A stretch of 64,000 nt of DNA, taken from contig CANCCJ010000004.1 of the NCBI GenBank assembly GCA_947374535.1, forward strand, positions 1 to 64,000. The letters are read 5' to 3'. The notes beneath the pieces are model-generated. The model did no database searches. It worked only from the letters and a program-made list of their open reading frames with translations, and had not been told where the DNA came from. Shown piece by piece: positions 44,726-56,252 of this stretch (position 1 is its first letter; each line of letters starts with the position of its first letter). A program made the position numbers and the translations under genes. The DNA is from Comamonadaceae bacterium. Its GTDB lineage: Bacteria > Pseudomonadota > Gammaproteobacteria > Burkholderiales > Burkholderiaceae.

Positions 44726-45502
44726 TCAAATACTGAACATCATGGCGGTGAGGATGAAGTCCAACCCCAACACCGCCAACGAAGCGACCACAACCGTCTT
44801 GGTCGTGGCTCGCGAAACACCTTCAGGCGTGGGCTGGGCTTCATAGCCTTGCAGCAGCGCCACAAATGTGACGGTGACACCGAACACCAAGCTCTTGACC
44901 ACGCCGTTGCCCACGTCTTTCCACACATCAACGCCGCCTTGCATCTGGCTCCAGAACGAGCCGGCGTCCACGCCAATCATCAACACGCCCACCATCCAGC
45001 CGCCCAAGATCCCCACAGCGCTGAAAACCGCTGACAGCACGGGCAAGGCAATGATGCCGCCCCAAAATCGCGGACCCAAGATGCGGCGCACGGGGTCGAC
45101 CGCCATCATGTCCATGGCGCTGAGTTGCTCGCCCGCTTTCATCAAACCAATTTCAGCAGTGAGCGAAGTACCGGCACGGCCAGCAAACAACAAAGCGCTG
45201 ACGACGGGGCCGAGTTCGCGCACCAAACTCAAGGCGACCAACAAGCCCAATGCTTCGGATGAGCCATAGCGCTGCAAGGTGTAGTAGCCCTGCAAACTCA
45301 ACACGAAACCCACGAACAAGCCAGACACCGCGATGATGGCCAGCGAGTAGTTACCCAAAAAGTGCACTTGGTCACGTACCAAGCTAAATCGGCGCATGCT
45401 GCTGCCAAACAACCCCACCAAACGGATGAACAAGCGTGCGCCCAAACCCAAATCAGCCAAGTAGCTGCGCACCGCAAAACCTAAGTTTTCAACCCACTTC
45501 AT
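44726..45502 (-). CDS. mlaE: Phospholipid ABC transporter permease MlaE
   Basis: A 258-residue permease. GLFVGFVLSLQGYYTLQRYG, LVRELGPVVSALLFAGRAG and TAEIGLMKAGEQLSAMDMM are the DUF140/MlaE signature. It is the membrane part of MlaFEDB. Its start overlaps mlaF by four bases. Confidence 0.96.
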   Translation of the reverse strand: MKWVENLGFAVRSYLADLGLGARLFIRLVGLFGSSMRRFSLVRDQVHFLGNYSLAIIAVSGLFVGFVLSLQGYYTLQRYGSSEALGLLVALSLVRELGPVVSALLFAGRAGTSLTAEIGLMKAGEQLSAMDMMAVDPVRRILGPRFWGGIIALPVLSAVFSAVGILGGWMVGVLMIGVDAGSFWSQMQGGVDVWKDVGNGVVKSLVFGVTVTFVALLQGYEAQPTPEGVSRATTKTVVVASLAVLGLDFILTAMMFSI

Positions 45503-46332
45503 GCCTCGCCCTCCACACCAAAGTCTTGCGCCACTGAGGGGCCGGGGTAATGGAACTGCACAGGGCCTTCAGGCGCTGCCGTGACAAATTGTTTCACCAA
45601 GGGGTCGGTGCTGTGACGCACGTCATCGGGTGTGCCTTGCGCCGCGATCTTGCCGTTGGCCAACACTATCACTTGGTCAGCAATGTGGAAAGTCTCATCC
45701 AAATCGTGCGACACGATGATGCTGGTCAGCCCCAGCGTGTCGTTGAGTTGACGAATCAACCTTGCAGCGGTGCCCAAAGAAATCGGATCCAAGCCAGCGA
45801 ATGGCTCGTCATACATGATGAGCTCTGGGTCAAGGGCCATGGCGCGCGCCAAAGCCACACGTCGGGCCATGCCGCCTGAGACCTCACTGGGCATCAAGTC
45901 GCGTGCGCCTCGCAAACCCACGGCTTCGAGCTTCATCAACACGATGTCGCGAATCATGGACTCGCTCAAGTCGGTGTGCTCACGCAGCGGGAAGGCCACG
46001 TTGTCAAACACGCTCAAGTCGGTGAACAAGGCCCCAAACTGGAACAGCATGCCCATGCGACGGCGTGCGGCGTACAGCTCGGTGGGATTGAGTGCGGCAA
46101 CCTCTTGGCCATCAAAGGTCAAGCTGCCGGACTGGGCGGTGTACTGGCCACCGATCAAACGCATCACGGTGGTCTTGCCGCCACCCGAGGCGCCCATGAG
46201 CGCCGTGACTTTGCCACGCGGGATGGTGAGCGTGATGCCATCCAAGATGACGCGTTCGCCATAGCCAAAGCGAATGTCGCGCAACTCGACGAGCGAATCA
46301 GGGTTTGTATTGAGTGGGGAAGTGTTATTCAT
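45499..46332 (-). CDS. mlaF: Phospholipid ABC transporter ATPase MlaF
   Basis: A 277-residue ATPase. Walker A is GASGGGKTT, the signature VSGGMARR, Walker B LIMYDEPFAGLD and the switch histidine lies in IIVSHDLDE. It is the first gene of the mlaFEDACB run. A terminator-like hairpin of the upstream gltBD operon lies 12 bases before its start. Confidence 0.96.
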   Translation of the reverse strand: MNNTSPLNTNPDSLVELRDIRFGYGERVILDGITLTIPRGKVTALMGASGGGKTTVMRLIGGQYTAQSGSLTFDGQEVAALNPTELYAARRRMGMLFQFGALFTDLSVFDNVAFPLREHTDLSESMIRDIVLMKLEAVGLRGARDLMPSEVSGGMARRVALARAMALDPELIMYDEPFAGLDPISLGTAARLIRQLNDTLGLTSIIVSHDLDETFHIADQVIVLANGKIAAQGTPDDVRHSTDPLVKQFVTAAPEGPVQFHYPGPSVAQDFGVEGEA

Positions 46333-46338
46333 AGAAAC

Positions 46339-46366
46339 AAAAACTGGCCTGTTGAAAACAAGCCAG
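46339..46366 (-). terminator. Terminator-like hairpin between gltD and mlaF
   Basis: On the minus strand CTGGC...GCCAG arms (46344-46366) with an inner TGTT/AACA stem are followed by TTTTTG. It lies 50 bases past the gltD stop and ends just before the mlaF start, so it probably ends gltBD transcripts. Confidence 0.6.
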
Positions 46367-46415
46367 CTTTTGCTATTTTAGAAGCAAGCCGAGAACGACT
46401 TGCAAAAATGACAAA

Positions 46416-47897
46416 TCAACGAGGCAGATCGCTCGCACCCATCAAAAACTCATCCACCGAGCGAGCAGCCTGACGGCCTTCGCGGATGGCCCAGACGACC
46501 AAAGATTGACCGCGGCGGATGTCACCGGCAGCAAACACCTTGGGCACGTTGGTGGCGTAACCACCGATGAACTCTGTTGTGGCTTTGGCGTTACCGCGTG
46601 CGTCTTTCTCAACGCCGAAGCCTTCCAAAATAGTGGCGACGGGATTCACAAAGCCCATCGCCAACAACACGAGGTCAGCTTTGATGATTTCTTCTGTGCC
46701 AGCGACTTCCACCATCTTGCCGTCTTTCCATTCCACGCGAACTGTTTTGACGCCAGTGACTTTGCCGTTTTCGCCGACAAACTCTTTGGTGGAAATAGCG
46801 AATTCGCGCTTGAGCAAACCTTTTTCAGCACTCTCGTCATGGCTGGAGCTGGTGCGCAGCTTCAGCGGCCAGTACGGCCACACCAAGGGTTTGTTCTCGT
46901 GCTCGGGCGGCATGGGCATCACCTCGAACTGAACCACGCCCACAGCGCCGTGGCGTGTACTGGTGCCCACGCAATCAGAGCCGGTGTCGCCACCGCCGAT
47001 GACCACCACATGCTTGCCGTCAGCGCGCAATTGGTCTTTGACCTTGTCGCCGCCATTGACCTTGTTTTGTTGTGGCAAAAACTCCATCGCGAAGTGAATG
47101 CCAGCCAAGTCGCGGCCAGGAGCGGGCAAGTCGCGTGACTGCTCGGAACCACCGGTCAACAACACAGCGTCAAAGTCTTTTTGTAGTTGCGCGGGGCTGA
47201 TGGTTTCTTTGGCCCAGTTGGTGACCTTCGAGCCTTTGGGCAATTCACCCACCATCACGTTGGTGCGGATGGTCACGCCTTCAGCTTCAAGCTGCTTGGC
47301 GCGGCGGTCGATGTGCGACTTTTCCATCTTGAAGTCTGGAATACCGTAGCGCAGCAAACCACCGATGCGGTCGTTCTTTTCAAACAAGGTCACATCGTGA
47401 CCCACGCGTGCCAACTGCTGCGCAGCAGCCATACCGGCAGGGCCTGAGCCCACCACCGCCACTTTTTTGCCAGTCTTGTGCTTGGCGGGCTTAGCCACCA
47501 CCCAGCCTTCAGACCAAGCTTTGTCGATGATGGCGTGCTCGATGGACTTGATCCCCACCGCGTCACCATTGACGTTCACCACGCAAGCGGCTTCGCAAGG
47601 TGCGGGGCAGATGCGGCCAGTGAACTCGGGGAAGTTGTTGGTGCTGTGCAGCACTTCAATCGCGTTTTTCCAATCGCCTTGGTACACCAAGTCGTTGAAG
47701 TCCGGAATGATGTTGTTGACCGGGCAGCCGTTGTTACAAAACGGCGTGCCGCAATCCATGCAACGTGCGGCTTGCGCCTTGGCTTGTTTGTCGTCCAAGC
47801 CAATCACGAATTCGCCGTAGTTTTTCAAGCGCTCTTGGACGGGCTTGTAGCCCTCTTCGATGCGCTCAATTTCCATAAAGCCAGTGACTTTTCCCAT
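46416..47897 (-). CDS. gltD: Glutamate synthase small subunit GltD
   Basis: A 493-residue FAD and iron-sulfur subunit of NADPH-dependent glutamate synthase. N-terminal cysteines [17 protein letters not shown] bind 4Fe-4S clusters. [20 protein letters not shown] is the FAD site and [19 protein letters not shown] the NADPH site. It follows gltB by 29 bases. Confidence 0.96.
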   Translation of the reverse strand: MGKVTGFMEIERIEEGYKPVQERLKNYGEFVIGLDDKQAKAQAARCMDCGTPFCNNGCPVNNIIPDFNDLVYQGDWKNAIEVLHSTNNFPEFTGRICPAPCEAACVVNVNGDAVGIKSIEHAIIDKAWSEGWVVAKPAKHKTGKKVAVVGSGPAGMAAAQQLARVGHDVTLFEKNDRIGGLLRYGIPDFKMEKSHIDRRAKQLEAEGVTIRTNVMVGELPKGSKVTNWAKETISPAQLQKDFDAVLLTGGSEQSRDLPAPGRDLAGIHFAMEFLPQQNKVNGGDKVKDQLRADGKHVVVIGGGDTGSDCVGTSTRHGAVGVVQFEVMPMPPEHENKPLVWPYWPLKLRTSSSHDESAEKGLLKREFAISTKEFVGENGKVTGVKTVRVEWKDGKMVEVAGTEEIIKADLVLLAMGFVNPVATILEGFGVEKDARGNAKATTEFIGGYATNVPKVFAAGDIRRGQSLVVWAIREGRQAARSVDEFLMGASDLPR

Positions 47898-47926
47898 GAT
47901 TCAAATCCTTTTGCTGGTGCGTTGCA

Positions 47927-50900
47927 TTATTTAGCGGCGACGGCTTTTTTGGCCGATGCAGCGGGAGCTTTGGCAGTCTTGGCTGCGTTCAACTCGCCCA
48001 ATGCACGCTTGTATTCGTTGGGGAACACTTTGACAAACTTGGTGCGTGCAGTCGCCCAGTTGTCCAACAGGTCGCGGGCGCGCTTGGAGCCCGTCCAACG
48101 GTGGTGATCTTCGAGCAACTTCTTGAGTTGCACTTCATCAGTTTGGTCACGGTGCCAAATGGCGCGTGGCAACGATGCTTCTTGCTCAGCAGCCGTCAAC
48201 ACTTTTTCCATAGAGACCATGGCGGTGTTGCACTTCTTGTCGAACTGGCCGTCTTCGTCGTACACATACGCCACACCGCCGCTCATGCCTGCTGCAAAGT
48301 TGCGGCCGGTTTTACCCAACACCGCCACTGTGCCGCCTGTCATGTATTCGCAACCGTGGTCGCCTGTGCCTTCAACCACCGCGGTCGCACCCGACAAACG
48401 CACGGCGAAACGCTCGCCAGCCACGCCTGAGAAGAATGCTTCGCCGCGTGTCGCACCAATCATCACGGTGTTACCCACGATGATGTTGTTGACAGCTTCG
48501 CCACGGAAATCGATGCTGGGGCGCACCACCACGCGGCCGCCTGAGAGGCCTTTGCCGGTGTAGTCGTTGGCGTCACCAATGAGGTATAGCGTGATGCCGT
48601 TACACAAGAAGGCGCCGAACGATTGACCGCCTGTGCCCTCTAACTGGATGCGGATGCTGTCATCTGGCAAACCTTCGGGGTGTACTTTGGTGACCGCACC
48701 CGACAACATGGCACCGACGGAGCGGTTCACGTTGCGAGCGACTTCCATGAACTGCACCTTCTCGCCGCGCTCGATGGCGGGCTTAGATTTCTCGATGAGT
48801 TTTTGGTCCAGTGCTTTGTCCAATCCGTGGTCTTGATGTGACACATGGAACTTGGGCACATCGTGGGCCACTTGAGGCACAGCCAACAAACGACCGAAAT
48901 CGAGGCCAGAAGCTTTCCAATGCTCGATGCCATGACGCATGTCGAGCAAGTCGGCACGGCCAATCATGTCGTCGAACTTGCGGATGCCCAACTGCGCCAT
49001 GATTTGACGCACCTCTTCTGCGATGAAGAAGAAGTAGTTGACGACGTGCTCAGGCTTGCCTGTGAACTTCTTGCGCAACTCAGGGTCTTGGGTAGCGACG
49101 CCCACTGGGCAGGTGTTCAAGTGGCACTTGCGCATCATGATGCAGCCTTCCACCACCAGCGGTGCGGTGGCGAAGCCGAACTCGTCAGCCCCCAACAAGG
49201 CGCCCACCGCCACGTCGCGGCCGGTCTTCATTTGACCGTCGGCTTGCACGCGGATACGACCGCGCAAACCGTTCAGCACCAAAGTCTGTTGGGTTTCGGC
49301 CAAACCGATTTCCCAAGGTGAACCGCAATGCTTGATGGACGACCAAGGCGAGGCACCCGTACCACCGTCGTGACCGGCAATCACCACGTGGTCAGCCTTG
49401 CACTTGGCCACGCCGGCAGCAATCGTGCCCACGCCGATTTCGGCCACCAACTTCACGCTGATGTCAGCGTGAGGGGCGACGTTCTTCAAGTCGTGGATCA
49501 GCTGAGCCAAGTCTTCGATGGAATAAATATCGTGGTGTGGCGGAGGCGAAATCAAGCCCACGCCTGGCACGCTGTAACGTAGCTTGCCGATGTACTCAGA
49601 CACTTTCGCACCTGGCAACTGGCCGCCTTCACCGGGCTTGGCGCCCTGAGCCATCTTGATCTGAATTTGGTCAGACGAAGACAGGTACTCAGCGGTCACA
49701 CCGAAGCGACCCGAAGCCACTTGCTTGATGCGGGAACGCAGGCTGTCGCCAGCCTCCAAAGGCATGTCCACTTCGACCACATCGGCACCGATGATGGACT
49801 TCAGAGTGTCACCCTTCTTGATCGGAATGCCTTTGAGTTCGTTGCGGTAACGCGCTGGGTCTTCACCGCCCTCGCCCGTGTTGGACTTGCCGCCAATGCG
49901 GTTCATCGCCACGGCCAACGTGGCATGCGCTTCTGTACTGATCGAACCCAGCGACATCGCGCCTGTGGCGAAACGTTTGACGATCTCGCTGGCTGGCTCC
50001 ACCTCGTCCACCGAGATGGCTTTGGCTGGGTCAATCTTGAACTCAAACAAGCCGCGCAAAGTCAGGTGACGCTTGTTTTGGTCGTTGACGATTTGTGCGT
50101 ACTCTTTGTAAGTGTTGAAGTTGTTGGAGCGTGTGCTGTGTTGCAACTTGGCAATCGCATCAGGCGTCCACATGTGCTCTTCGCCACGGGCGCGCCAAGC
50201 GTACTCGCCGCCAGCGTCGAGCATGCTGGCGAGCACGGGGTCGGCGCCGAAAGCGGCTTTGTGCATGCGAATGGCTTCTTCCGCCATTTCGAAAATGCCG
50301 ATGCCTTCCACGCGGCTGGGTGTGCCGGTGAAGTACTTGTTCACTGTCTCGGTGTTGATACCGATGGCTTCGAACAGCTGCGCACCGCAGTAAGACATGT
50401 AGGTGGACACGCCCATCTTGGACATGATCTTGGACAGGCCTTTGCCAATGGCTTTGACGTAGTTGTAAATCGCTTTTTCGGTTGACAAGTCGGCGGGCAA
50501 ATCTTTGTGCATCGCAGCCAAGGTTTGCATGGCGAGGTAGGGATGCACAGCCTCAGCGCCGTAACCAGCCAACACCGCAAAATGATGCACCTCACGTGCG
50601 CTGCCCGTCTCCACCACCAAACCAGCGGTGGTGCGCAAACCTTCGCGCACCAAGTGTTGGTGAATGGCGGATAAAGCCAACGCAGCAGGGATGGCCACTT
50701 GGGTGGCGCTCACAGCGCGGTCGCTGATGATCAAGATGTTGTGACCGCCTTTGATGGCGTCCACCGCTTCGGCGCACAGCGAAGCCAACTTGGCTTCCAC
50801 GCCGTCGTGGCCCCACACCAAGGGATAAGTCATGTCGAGCGTAGCGCTCTTGAACTTGCCGTGGGTGTGCTGCTCAATGTCACGCAACTTGGCCATGTCG

Positions 50901-52690
50901 GCAAAGTCCAGCACGGGCTGGCTGACTTCCAAACGCATGGGTGGGTTGACTTGGTTGATGTCAAGCAAATTGGGCTTAGGGCCCACGAACGACACCAACG
51001 ACATGACGATGGCTTCACGGATGGGGTCGATCGGTGGGTTGGTCACCTGCGCGAACAACTGTTTGAAGTAGTTGTACAGCGGTTTGTTTTTGCTCGACAA
51101 CACGGCCAAGGGGCTGTCGTTGCCCATGGAGCCAATGCCTTCTTCGCCGTTGATGGCCATCGGGGCCATCAAAAACTTGATGTCTTCTTGGCTGTAGCCA
51201 AACGCTTGCTGCAAATCCAACAACTGGGGGCTTGCGTCTTCCAAGCCGACACCGAGCGGCTCAGATGCGCCGATGGGCAACTCATTGGCGCTTTCGCCTG
51301 CCACAGGTTGATCCACGTCGTCCAAGCGGATGCGCACGTTTTCAATCCACTGCTTGTAGGGCTTGGTATTGGTCAGGCCAGCTTTGAGTTCTTCGTCGTC
51401 AATCATGCGGCCTTGTTCAAGGTCGATCAAGAACATCTTGCCTGGCTGAAGACGCCACTTACGAACGATCTTGCTTTCTGGCACGGGCAACACGCCCGAT
51501 TCAGAGCCCATGATGACCATGTCGTCGTCGGTGATGCAATAACGTGAGGGGCGCAAGCCGTTGCGGTCCAGCGTGGCACCAATTTGGCGGCCGTCGGTGA
51601 ACACGATAGAAGCTGGGCCATCCCATGGCTCCAACATCGCTGCGTGGTATTCGTAGAAAGCCCTGCGACGCTCGTCCATGGTGGTGTGCTGCTCCCATGG
51701 CTCAGGGATCATCATCATCACGGCTTGGCTGATGGGGTAGCCAGACATCGTCAACAGCTCAAGGCAGTTGTCAAAGGTGGCGGTATCCGATTGGTCGGCG
51801 AAGCTAATGGGATACAACTTTTGCAAGTCGTTGCCCAACACGGGGGAAGACATGACACCTTCGCGGGCCTTCATCCAGTTGTAGTTGCCCTTGACGGTGT
51901 TGATCTCACCGTTGTGCGCCACATAGCGGTAAGGGTGAGCCAGTGGCCACTCTGGGAAGGTGTTGGTTGAGAAACGTTGGTGCACCAAACCGAGGGCCGA
52001 CACGCAACGCTCGTCAGACAAATCTTTGAAATACGTGCCCACTTGGTCGGCCAAGAGCAAACCTTTGTAGATGACCGTGCGGCTCGACATGCTGGGCACG
52101 TAATATTCTTTGCTGTGCTTCAAGTTCAAGTTTTGAATCGCGGCGCTGGCGGTTTTGCGGATCACGTACAGCTTGCGCTCCAACGCGTCTTGCACGATCA
52201 CGTCATTGCCGCGACCGATGAAGATTTGGCGCATGACGGGCTCTTTGGCGCGCACCGTGGGCGACATGGGCATATCGAGGTTGACCGGCACATCGCGCCA
52301 GCCCAACAACACTTGGCCTTCGGCTTTGACCGCACGGTCCAGCTCTTGCTCACAAGCCAAACGTGAAGCCTGCTCCTTTGGCAAGAACACCATGCCCACA
52401 CCGTACTCGCCCATGGGCGGCAAGGTCACGCCTTGTTTGGCCATTTCTTCGCGGTACAACGCATCGGGCAATTGAATCAAGATACCTGCGCCGTCGCCCA
52501 TGAGCGCATCTGCGCCCACAGCACCACGGTGGTCGAGGTTTTCCAAAATCTTGAGCGCTTGACCCACGATGGCGTGGCTCTTTTGACCCTTGATGTGAGC
52601 CACAAAGCCCACGCCACAGGCGTCGTGTTCATGTGATGGGTCGTACAAACCTTGGGTTTGCAGTTGTGCTTTTTGGGCAGCCGTGGTCAT
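47927..52690 (-). CDS. gltB: Glutamate synthase large subunit GltB
   Basis: A 1587-residue enzyme that makes two glutamates from glutamine and 2-oxoglutarate. The short propeptide ends before the glutaminase nucleophile in [14 protein letters not shown]. The central and FMN domains include [17 protein letters not shown] and [16 protein letters not shown], and the 3Fe-4S ligands are in [13 protein letters not shown]. The C-terminal beta-helix ([11 protein letters not shown]) is complete. It ends in an Ala/Lys-rich tail. Confidence 0.97.
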   Translation of the reverse strand: MTTAAQKAQLQTQGLYDPSHEHDACGVGFVAHIKGQKSHAIVGQALKILENLDHRGAVGADALMGDGAGILIQLPDALYREEMAKQGVTLPPMGEYGVGMVFLPKEQASRLACEQELDRAVKAEGQVLLGWRDVPVNLDMPMSPTVRAKEPVMRQIFIGRGNDVIVQDALERKLYVIRKTASAAIQNLNLKHSKEYYVPSMSSRTVIYKGLLLADQVGTYFKDLSDERCVSALGLVHQRFSTNTFPEWPLAHPYRYVAHNGEINTVKGNYNWMKAREGVMSSPVLGNDLQKLYPISFADQSDTATFDNCLELLTMSGYPISQAVMMMIPEPWEQHTTMDERRRAFYEYHAAMLEPWDGPASIVFTDGRQIGATLDRNGLRPSRYCITDDDMVIMGSESGVLPVPESKIVRKWRLQPGKMFLIDLEQGRMIDDEELKAGLTNTKPYKQWIENVRIRLDDVDQPVAGESANELPIGASEPLGVGLEDASPQLLDLQQAFGYSQEDIKFLMAPMAINGEEGIGSMGNDSPLAVLSSKNKPLYNYFKQLFAQVTNPPIDPIREAIVMSLVSFVGPKPNLLDINQVNPPMRLEVSQPVLDFADMAKLRDIEQHTHGKFKSATLDMTYPLVWGHDGVEAKLASLCAEAVDAIKGGHNILIISDRAVSATQVAIPAALALSAIHQHLVREGLRTTAGLVVETGSAREVHHFAVLAGYGAEAVHPYLAMQTLAAMHKDLPADLSTEKAIYNYVKAIGKGLSKIMSKMGVSTYMSYCGAQLFEAIGINTETVNKYFTGTPSRVEGIGIFEMAEEAIRMHKAAFGADPVLASMLDAGGEYAWRARGEEHMWTPDAIAKLQHSTRSNNFNTYKEYAQIVNDQNKRHLTLRGLFEFKIDPAKAISVDEVEPASEIVKRFATGAMSLGSISTEAHATLAVAMNRIGGKSNTGEGGEDPARYRNELKGIPIKKGDTLKSIIGADVVEVDMPLEAGDSLRSRIKQVASGRFGVTAEYLSSSDQIQIKMAQGAKPGEGGQLPGAKVSEYIGKLRYSVPGVGLISPPPHHDIYSIEDLAQLIHDLKNVAPHADISVKLVAEIGVGTIAAGVAKCKADHVVIAGHDGGTGASPWSSIKHCGSPWEIGLAETQQTLVLNGLRGRIRVQADGQMKTGRDVAVGALLGADEFGFATAPLVVEGCIMMRKCHLNTCPVGVATQDPELRKKFTGKPEHVVNYFFFIAEEVRQIMAQLGIRKFDDMIGRADLLDMRHGIEHWKASGLDFGRLLAVPQVAHDVPKFHVSHQDHGLDKALDQKLIEKSKPAIERGEKVQFMEVARNVNRSVGAMLSGAVTKVHPEGLPDDSIRIQLEGTGGQSFGAFLCNGITLYLIGDANDYTGKGLSGGRVVVRPSIDFRGEAVNNIIVGNTVMIGATRGEAFFSGVAGERFAVRLSGATAVVEGTGDHGCEYMTGGTVAVLGKTGRNFAAGMSGGVAYVYDEDGQFDKKCNTAMVSMEKVLTAAEQEASLPRAIWHRDQTDEVQLKKLLEDHHRWTGSKRARDLLDNWATARTKFVKVFPNEYKRALGELNAAKTAKAPAASAKKAVAAK

Positions 52691-52750
52691 GGCGCGTTCC
52701 TCTAAAAATCAGCGGGACTAGGAGGATACTGCACTGCAGCATCCATGCCA

Positions 52751-52822
52751 AGAAAATTAATTGGGGTCAGATCCCAATTAAATGAGAATGAAATTCTTGA
52801 TGAATTTAATTGGGGACAGGTT
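52751..52822. repeat. REP-like palindrome at the 3' end of the transposase gene
   Basis: TTAATTGGG and CCCAATTAA (about 52757-52781) form an inverted repeat around a GTCAGAT loop. TTTAATTGGGGACAGG follows and contributes the stop codon and last codons of the transposase. A related CCTGACCCCGAAT...TTAAA motif lies at 53534-53552 on the other side. This is the usual setting of REP-associated Y1 transposases. Confidence 0.6.
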
Positions 52823-53516
52823 TTGAGGCTTGGCGCGATGGTCGCCCTGCTTTGGTTTTGACCAAACGCCGCTCAGTTTGCGTCTGCAAATCGGCCACAA
52901 AAGTCTCGTCACCCAATGCCCAACCACTGAGCGTGGCGTCGGTCAATGCACCCTGCTGGTCCGCGCTGATGCCTGCATGCACCAATTCGGCGTATGCCGC
53001 CTCACGCGCGAAGGGCGTGTTACCCAAGGTCCAATACAGCGCATGCGGGGTCATGAGCCTGTCGGTACGCCGCCCTGCGTAATGCCCGTAACTGGACCAT
53101 TCGTAATCCTCTGGCTGCGCCACCATCTGGGCACGCACGGGATTGAGGTCGATGTAGGCCATGCACGCCAGCAAATAGCGGTCGGTTTGTATGAGCGTGG
53201 AGCGATAACGCCCCTCCCACAACGTGCCCGTTCGCGCATGCACTTTATTGAACACTTGCACATAACTGCGACCCACGGCCTGCATCATTTTGGGTAAAGC
53301 TTGGTCTTCTTGCGGCGTGAGCAACAAATGCAGGTGGTTGCTCATCAACACATAGGCATGCACATCCACCTTGTGCACACGGCTTTGCTCGAACAGCAAA
53401 TCAAGCATGCGCTGGTAATCCGCAGCGGTACGGAAAATGTCTTGCCGGTTATTGCCCCGCAAAATGACGTGGTGCGGGTAGCCGGTGACGGTGAGACGAG
53501 GAAGGCGGGCCATCAA
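52806..53516 (-). CDS. REP-associated tyrosine transposase (RAYT, Y1 family)
   Basis: A 236-residue HUH-superfamily transposase. The metal-binding histidines are in LMSNHLHLLLTP and the nucleophilic tyrosine region is IQTDRYLLACMAYIDLNPVRA. MARLPRLTVTGYPHHVILRGNN is the family opening. Such single-copy domesticated enzymes act on REP palindromes, which flank this gene. It is inserted between gltB and a methyltransferase gene. Confidence 0.93.
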   Translation of the reverse strand: MMARLPRLTVTGYPHHVILRGNNRQDIFRTAADYQRMLDLLFEQSRVHKVDVHAYVLMSNHLHLLLTPQEDQALPKMMQAVGRSYVQVFNKVHARTGTLWEGRYRSTLIQTDRYLLACMAYIDLNPVRAQMVAQPEDYEWSSYGHYAGRRTDRLMTPHALYWTLGNTPFAREAAYAELVHAGISADQQGALTDATLSGWALGDETFVADLQTQTERRLVKTKAGRPSRQASKPVPN

Positions 53517-53547
53517 CTGATGGTAATTCGAACCTGACCCCGAATCA

Positions 53548-54420
53548 TTAAATGCCGACTTTGAATCGCGTGTCGGCTAACTCTTGCAAGCCAAATTCTT
53601 CCAACAAGGCAGTCAAGCGCTCAGCCGAGCCGCGCTTTTTCTGGCCCGTGTACTTGGCCAAGATGAGTTCGTTTTTCATGCTGTGTTCCCAGCCCACCAG
53701 CTCTGTCACCGTCACTTGGTAGCCCATCGCCTCTAGGTACAAACAGCGCAGCACATTGGTGATTTGGCTTCCCATCTCACGCGTGTGCAGCGGGTGACGC
53801 CACAGCTCAGCCAGCGGCGTGCGCTGCAAATTCAGCGCTTTGTTTTTGTTCAGCGAACGTGCCAACTCGGCTTGGCAGCACGGCACCAGCACCATGTATT
53901 TGGCTTTCTTTTGCAGGCCAAACGCAATCGCGTCGTCCGTGGCGGTGTCGCACGCGTGCAGCGCGGTGACCACATCAATCTGGTCGGGTAGTGCCTCGCT
54001 GTGTGCCGACTCGGCCACGCTGAGGTTGAGAAACTGCATGCGCTCGAAGCCCAAGCGCTGCGCCAGTGCTTTGGACGACTCGACCAATTCGCTGCGCGTC
54101 TCGATGCCGTAAATACTGCCGTTACCCAAGCTCTTGAAAAACAAGTCGTAAATGATGAAACCCAAATACGACTTGCCAGCGCCATGATCGGCCAAAGTGG
54201 GGCCTTGCTCGCTGACAGGCAGTTCTTGCAGCAACTTCTCGATGAATTGGTACAGGTGATACACCTGCTTGAGCTTGCGGCGCGAATCTTGGTTGAGCTT
54301 ACCGTCGCGGGTGAGGATGTGCAGCGCTTTGAGCAACTCGATGGACTGGCCGGAGCGCAGGTCGAGGTCTAAGCCTTGTTCTTTGGGCTTGGAACCGGCG
54401 GGTTGTTTGGGTTTGGACAT
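53548..54420 (-). CDS. Class I SAM-dependent methyltransferase (Methyltransf_32-like)
   Basis: A 290-residue protein. TLADHGAGKSYLGFIIYDLF is a SAM-binding glycine-rich strand, GIETRSELVESSKALAQRLG the acidic strand, and DVVTALHACDTATDDAIAFG with YMVLVPCCQAEL the next strands. The DTATDDAI and PCCQ features fit the Methyltransf_32 group. The substrate, RNA or protein, is unknown. It lies three bases downstream of the DUF1415 gene. Confidence 0.85.
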   Translation of the reverse strand: MSKPKQPAGSKPKEQGLDLDLRSGQSIELLKALHILTRDGKLNQDSRRKLKQVYHLYQFIEKLLQELPVSEQGPTLADHGAGKSYLGFIIYDLFFKSLGNGSIYGIETRSELVESSKALAQRLGFERMQFLNLSVAESAHSEALPDQIDVVTALHACDTATDDAIAFGLQKKAKYMVLVPCCQAELARSLNKNKALNLQRTPLAELWRHPLHTREMGSQITNVLRCLYLEAMGYQVTVTELVGWEHSMKNELILAKYTGQKKRGSAERLTALLEEFGLQELADTRFKVGI

Positions 54421-54423
54421 GGG

Positions 54424-54999
54424 CTAATTGTGCAGGCGAGCAGTGATACCCAACTGGGTCCACCCCGCATGCCCCAACTTATTCAACACTTCAATGTTGC
54501 GTTCAAAGATGAGCGACGCATCGGGATAGGCCTCCACTGCTTTGTCAATGCTGGCTTCGCGCAGCAAGTGCAGCGTGGGGTATGGCGTGCGGTTGGTGAA
54601 GTTCTCGACATCGTTTTCTTCCGTGCCACCGAATTGGTAGCGCGGGTGAAAGTCAGCCACTTGCAAAACGCCTTCTAGCGCTAGGTCCACCAGCACCTCG
54701 TCGCAGTCGGCCAAGAAATCGTTGAAGTCTAAAAAGTCGGGCAAGGCGTTGGGCGCGATCAGCAGCGTGGTGTCTAGCTTGTCTGGGTCGGCCTCGGCCA
54801 AGTATTGCAATTCTTCGCGCAGCATGGCCAGAACGTCGGCGGGCTCTGCGGATGCGCACACGCGGTAGCGCACCATGTCTTTGACGACCACCGCTTTGGC
54901 GAAGGGGCACAGGTTGAGTCCCACCACGGCTTCTAACAGCCACTTTTGGGTGTCTTCGATGGCGATACGTTCTTGGTCTGGGGAAAGTGCGTTAGTCAT
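54424..54999 (-). CDS. DUF1415 family protein
   Basis: A protein of 191 residues starting at ATG 54999 (MTNALSPDQERIAIEDTQKW); the longer open frame upstream lies inside the MFS gene. VVGLNLCPFAKAVVVKDMVR and LDTTLLIAPNALPDFLDFN are the DUF1415 signature. The single Cys-Pro-Phe site suggests a redox or metal role, but none is established. It overlaps the MFS gene by eight bases. Confidence 0.9.
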   Translation of the reverse strand: MTNALSPDQERIAIEDTQKWLLEAVVGLNLCPFAKAVVVKDMVRYRVCASAEPADVLAMLREELQYLAEADPDKLDTTLLIAPNALPDFLDFNDFLADCDEVLVDLALEGVLQVADFHPRYQFGGTEENDVENFTNRTPYPTLHLLREASIDKAVEAYPDASLIFERNIEVLNKLGHAGWTQLGITARLHN

Positions 55000-56245
55000 G
55001 TGAGTTTTCTTTTTTGTGCAGCGCTCGGCCGATGAAGTGCGCCAACACCGCGCCAGCCAAACTGAGTGTGGCGGTGACGGTCCACGTCCATTGCCAGCCG
55101 CCCGCGCTGGCTGCCACCCACGCCACCAAAGGCGGGCCTGCAAACTGGCCCAAGGCCGAGAGCTGCTGCATATAGCCCACGGTGGTAGACACCGTGCCTT
55201 CGCTGGGAGCCAAACGCAAGGCGCACGAAAACAAAGTGCCGGGAATTAAACCGCCTACGGCTGAGAACATCACCACACACGCAAAACGCAGCGCCGTGGG
55301 CAAGCCTTCGCCCTGCCACACCGCATAAGCCCCCACCGCGCCCAAAGCCATGCATGCAAAACCGATGGACAACAAACGCTGCGCATGCCAACCGCGTTGC
55401 AGCAAGCGGCCCGATAGGATGTTGCCGCTGACATTGGCCAGCGCCACGCAGGCCGACAACACACCGGCTACGCCCGCTGTTAAACCCAGCTCGGCATAGA
55501 CCGTGGGCAAAAAGCCCACCACCGCCAACCACTGCGATGAATACACCGCAAACGTGAGTGCCACGAGCCAAGGGCCGGGGCTTTTGAGAGTGAGGGTCAA
55601 ACGCTGCGGCCACGTTTGGCCAGCACCGCCTAGCTCGGGTGAGGATGTGGATGCTGGCGTGTGCACCGCTGTCGCAGACGCATGCACCTCATTCACACAC
55701 AGCCACACGGCGACAAATGCCAAGGCCGCCACCGCACCCAACAGCCACCACCAAGCCGGCCAGCTCAGACCCGCAATGACCCAAGGCCCCAGTAGCAACG
55801 CCAGCGCACTGCCCGTGGGCATGTAGGTCCCCCACCAACCCATGCGACCGCTCAGCTGAGAGGCATTCACCGTGCGTCGAATGAGCGCGGGCGCGGGCAT
55901 GACGACCAGCAAAAAGCCCAAGCCTTCGAGCGCGCGCAAAAACAACAAGCTTTGCGCGTCGCCCACAAAACCACCTCTGATGCTGGCAAAAGACAGCAGC
56001 CCCAAGCCCACCAACATGCTGCGACGCAGGCCCAAACTATCGACGCTCAGCCCCACTGCAAGGCCCAGCGTCATGCTGGCAATTTGTACGGCTGACAACA
56101 AAAAACCCGCTTGCACCAAGGTGATGCCCAGCGCGTCTTGCAGCACGGGCAAGGCGGGCGGCAACTTGCCCACATGCAGCGCGGCGCAGACGCCCGCAAA
56201 CACGATGACCCACGAGGGGTGAATGCCGAAGCGGTGCTGAGCCAT
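54992..56245 (-). CDS. MFS transporter (CynX/NimT-like)
   Basis: A 417-residue permease with twelve predicted membrane helices. It opens HPSWVIVFAGVCAALHVGKL, then VGLSVDSLGLRRSMLVGLG as the family's loop 2-3 region. A long loop after helix six carries a Ser/Thr/Pro-rich segment. The substrate is unknown. It is in a run with the DUF1415 and methyltransferase genes. Confidence 0.88.
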   Translation of the reverse strand: MAQHRFGIHPSWVIVFAGVCAALHVGKLPPALPVLQDALGITLVQAGFLLSAVQIASMTLGLAVGLSVDSLGLRRSMLVGLGLLSFASIRGGFVGDAQSLLFLRALEGLGFLLVVMPAPALIRRTVNASQLSGRMGWWGTYMPTGSALALLLGPWVIAGLSWPAWWWLLGAVAALAFVAVWLCVNEVHASATAVHTPASTSSPELGGAGQTWPQRLTLTLKSPGPWLVALTFAVYSSQWLAVVGFLPTVYAELGLTAGVAGVLSACVALANVSGNILSGRLLQRGWHAQRLLSIGFACMALGAVGAYAVWQGEGLPTALRFACVVMFSAVGGLIPGTLFSCALRLAPSEGTVSTTVGYMQQLSALGQFAGPPLVAWVAASAGGWQWTWTVTATLSLAGAVLAHFIGRALHKKENSHD

Positions 56246-56252
56246 GCTGGGT

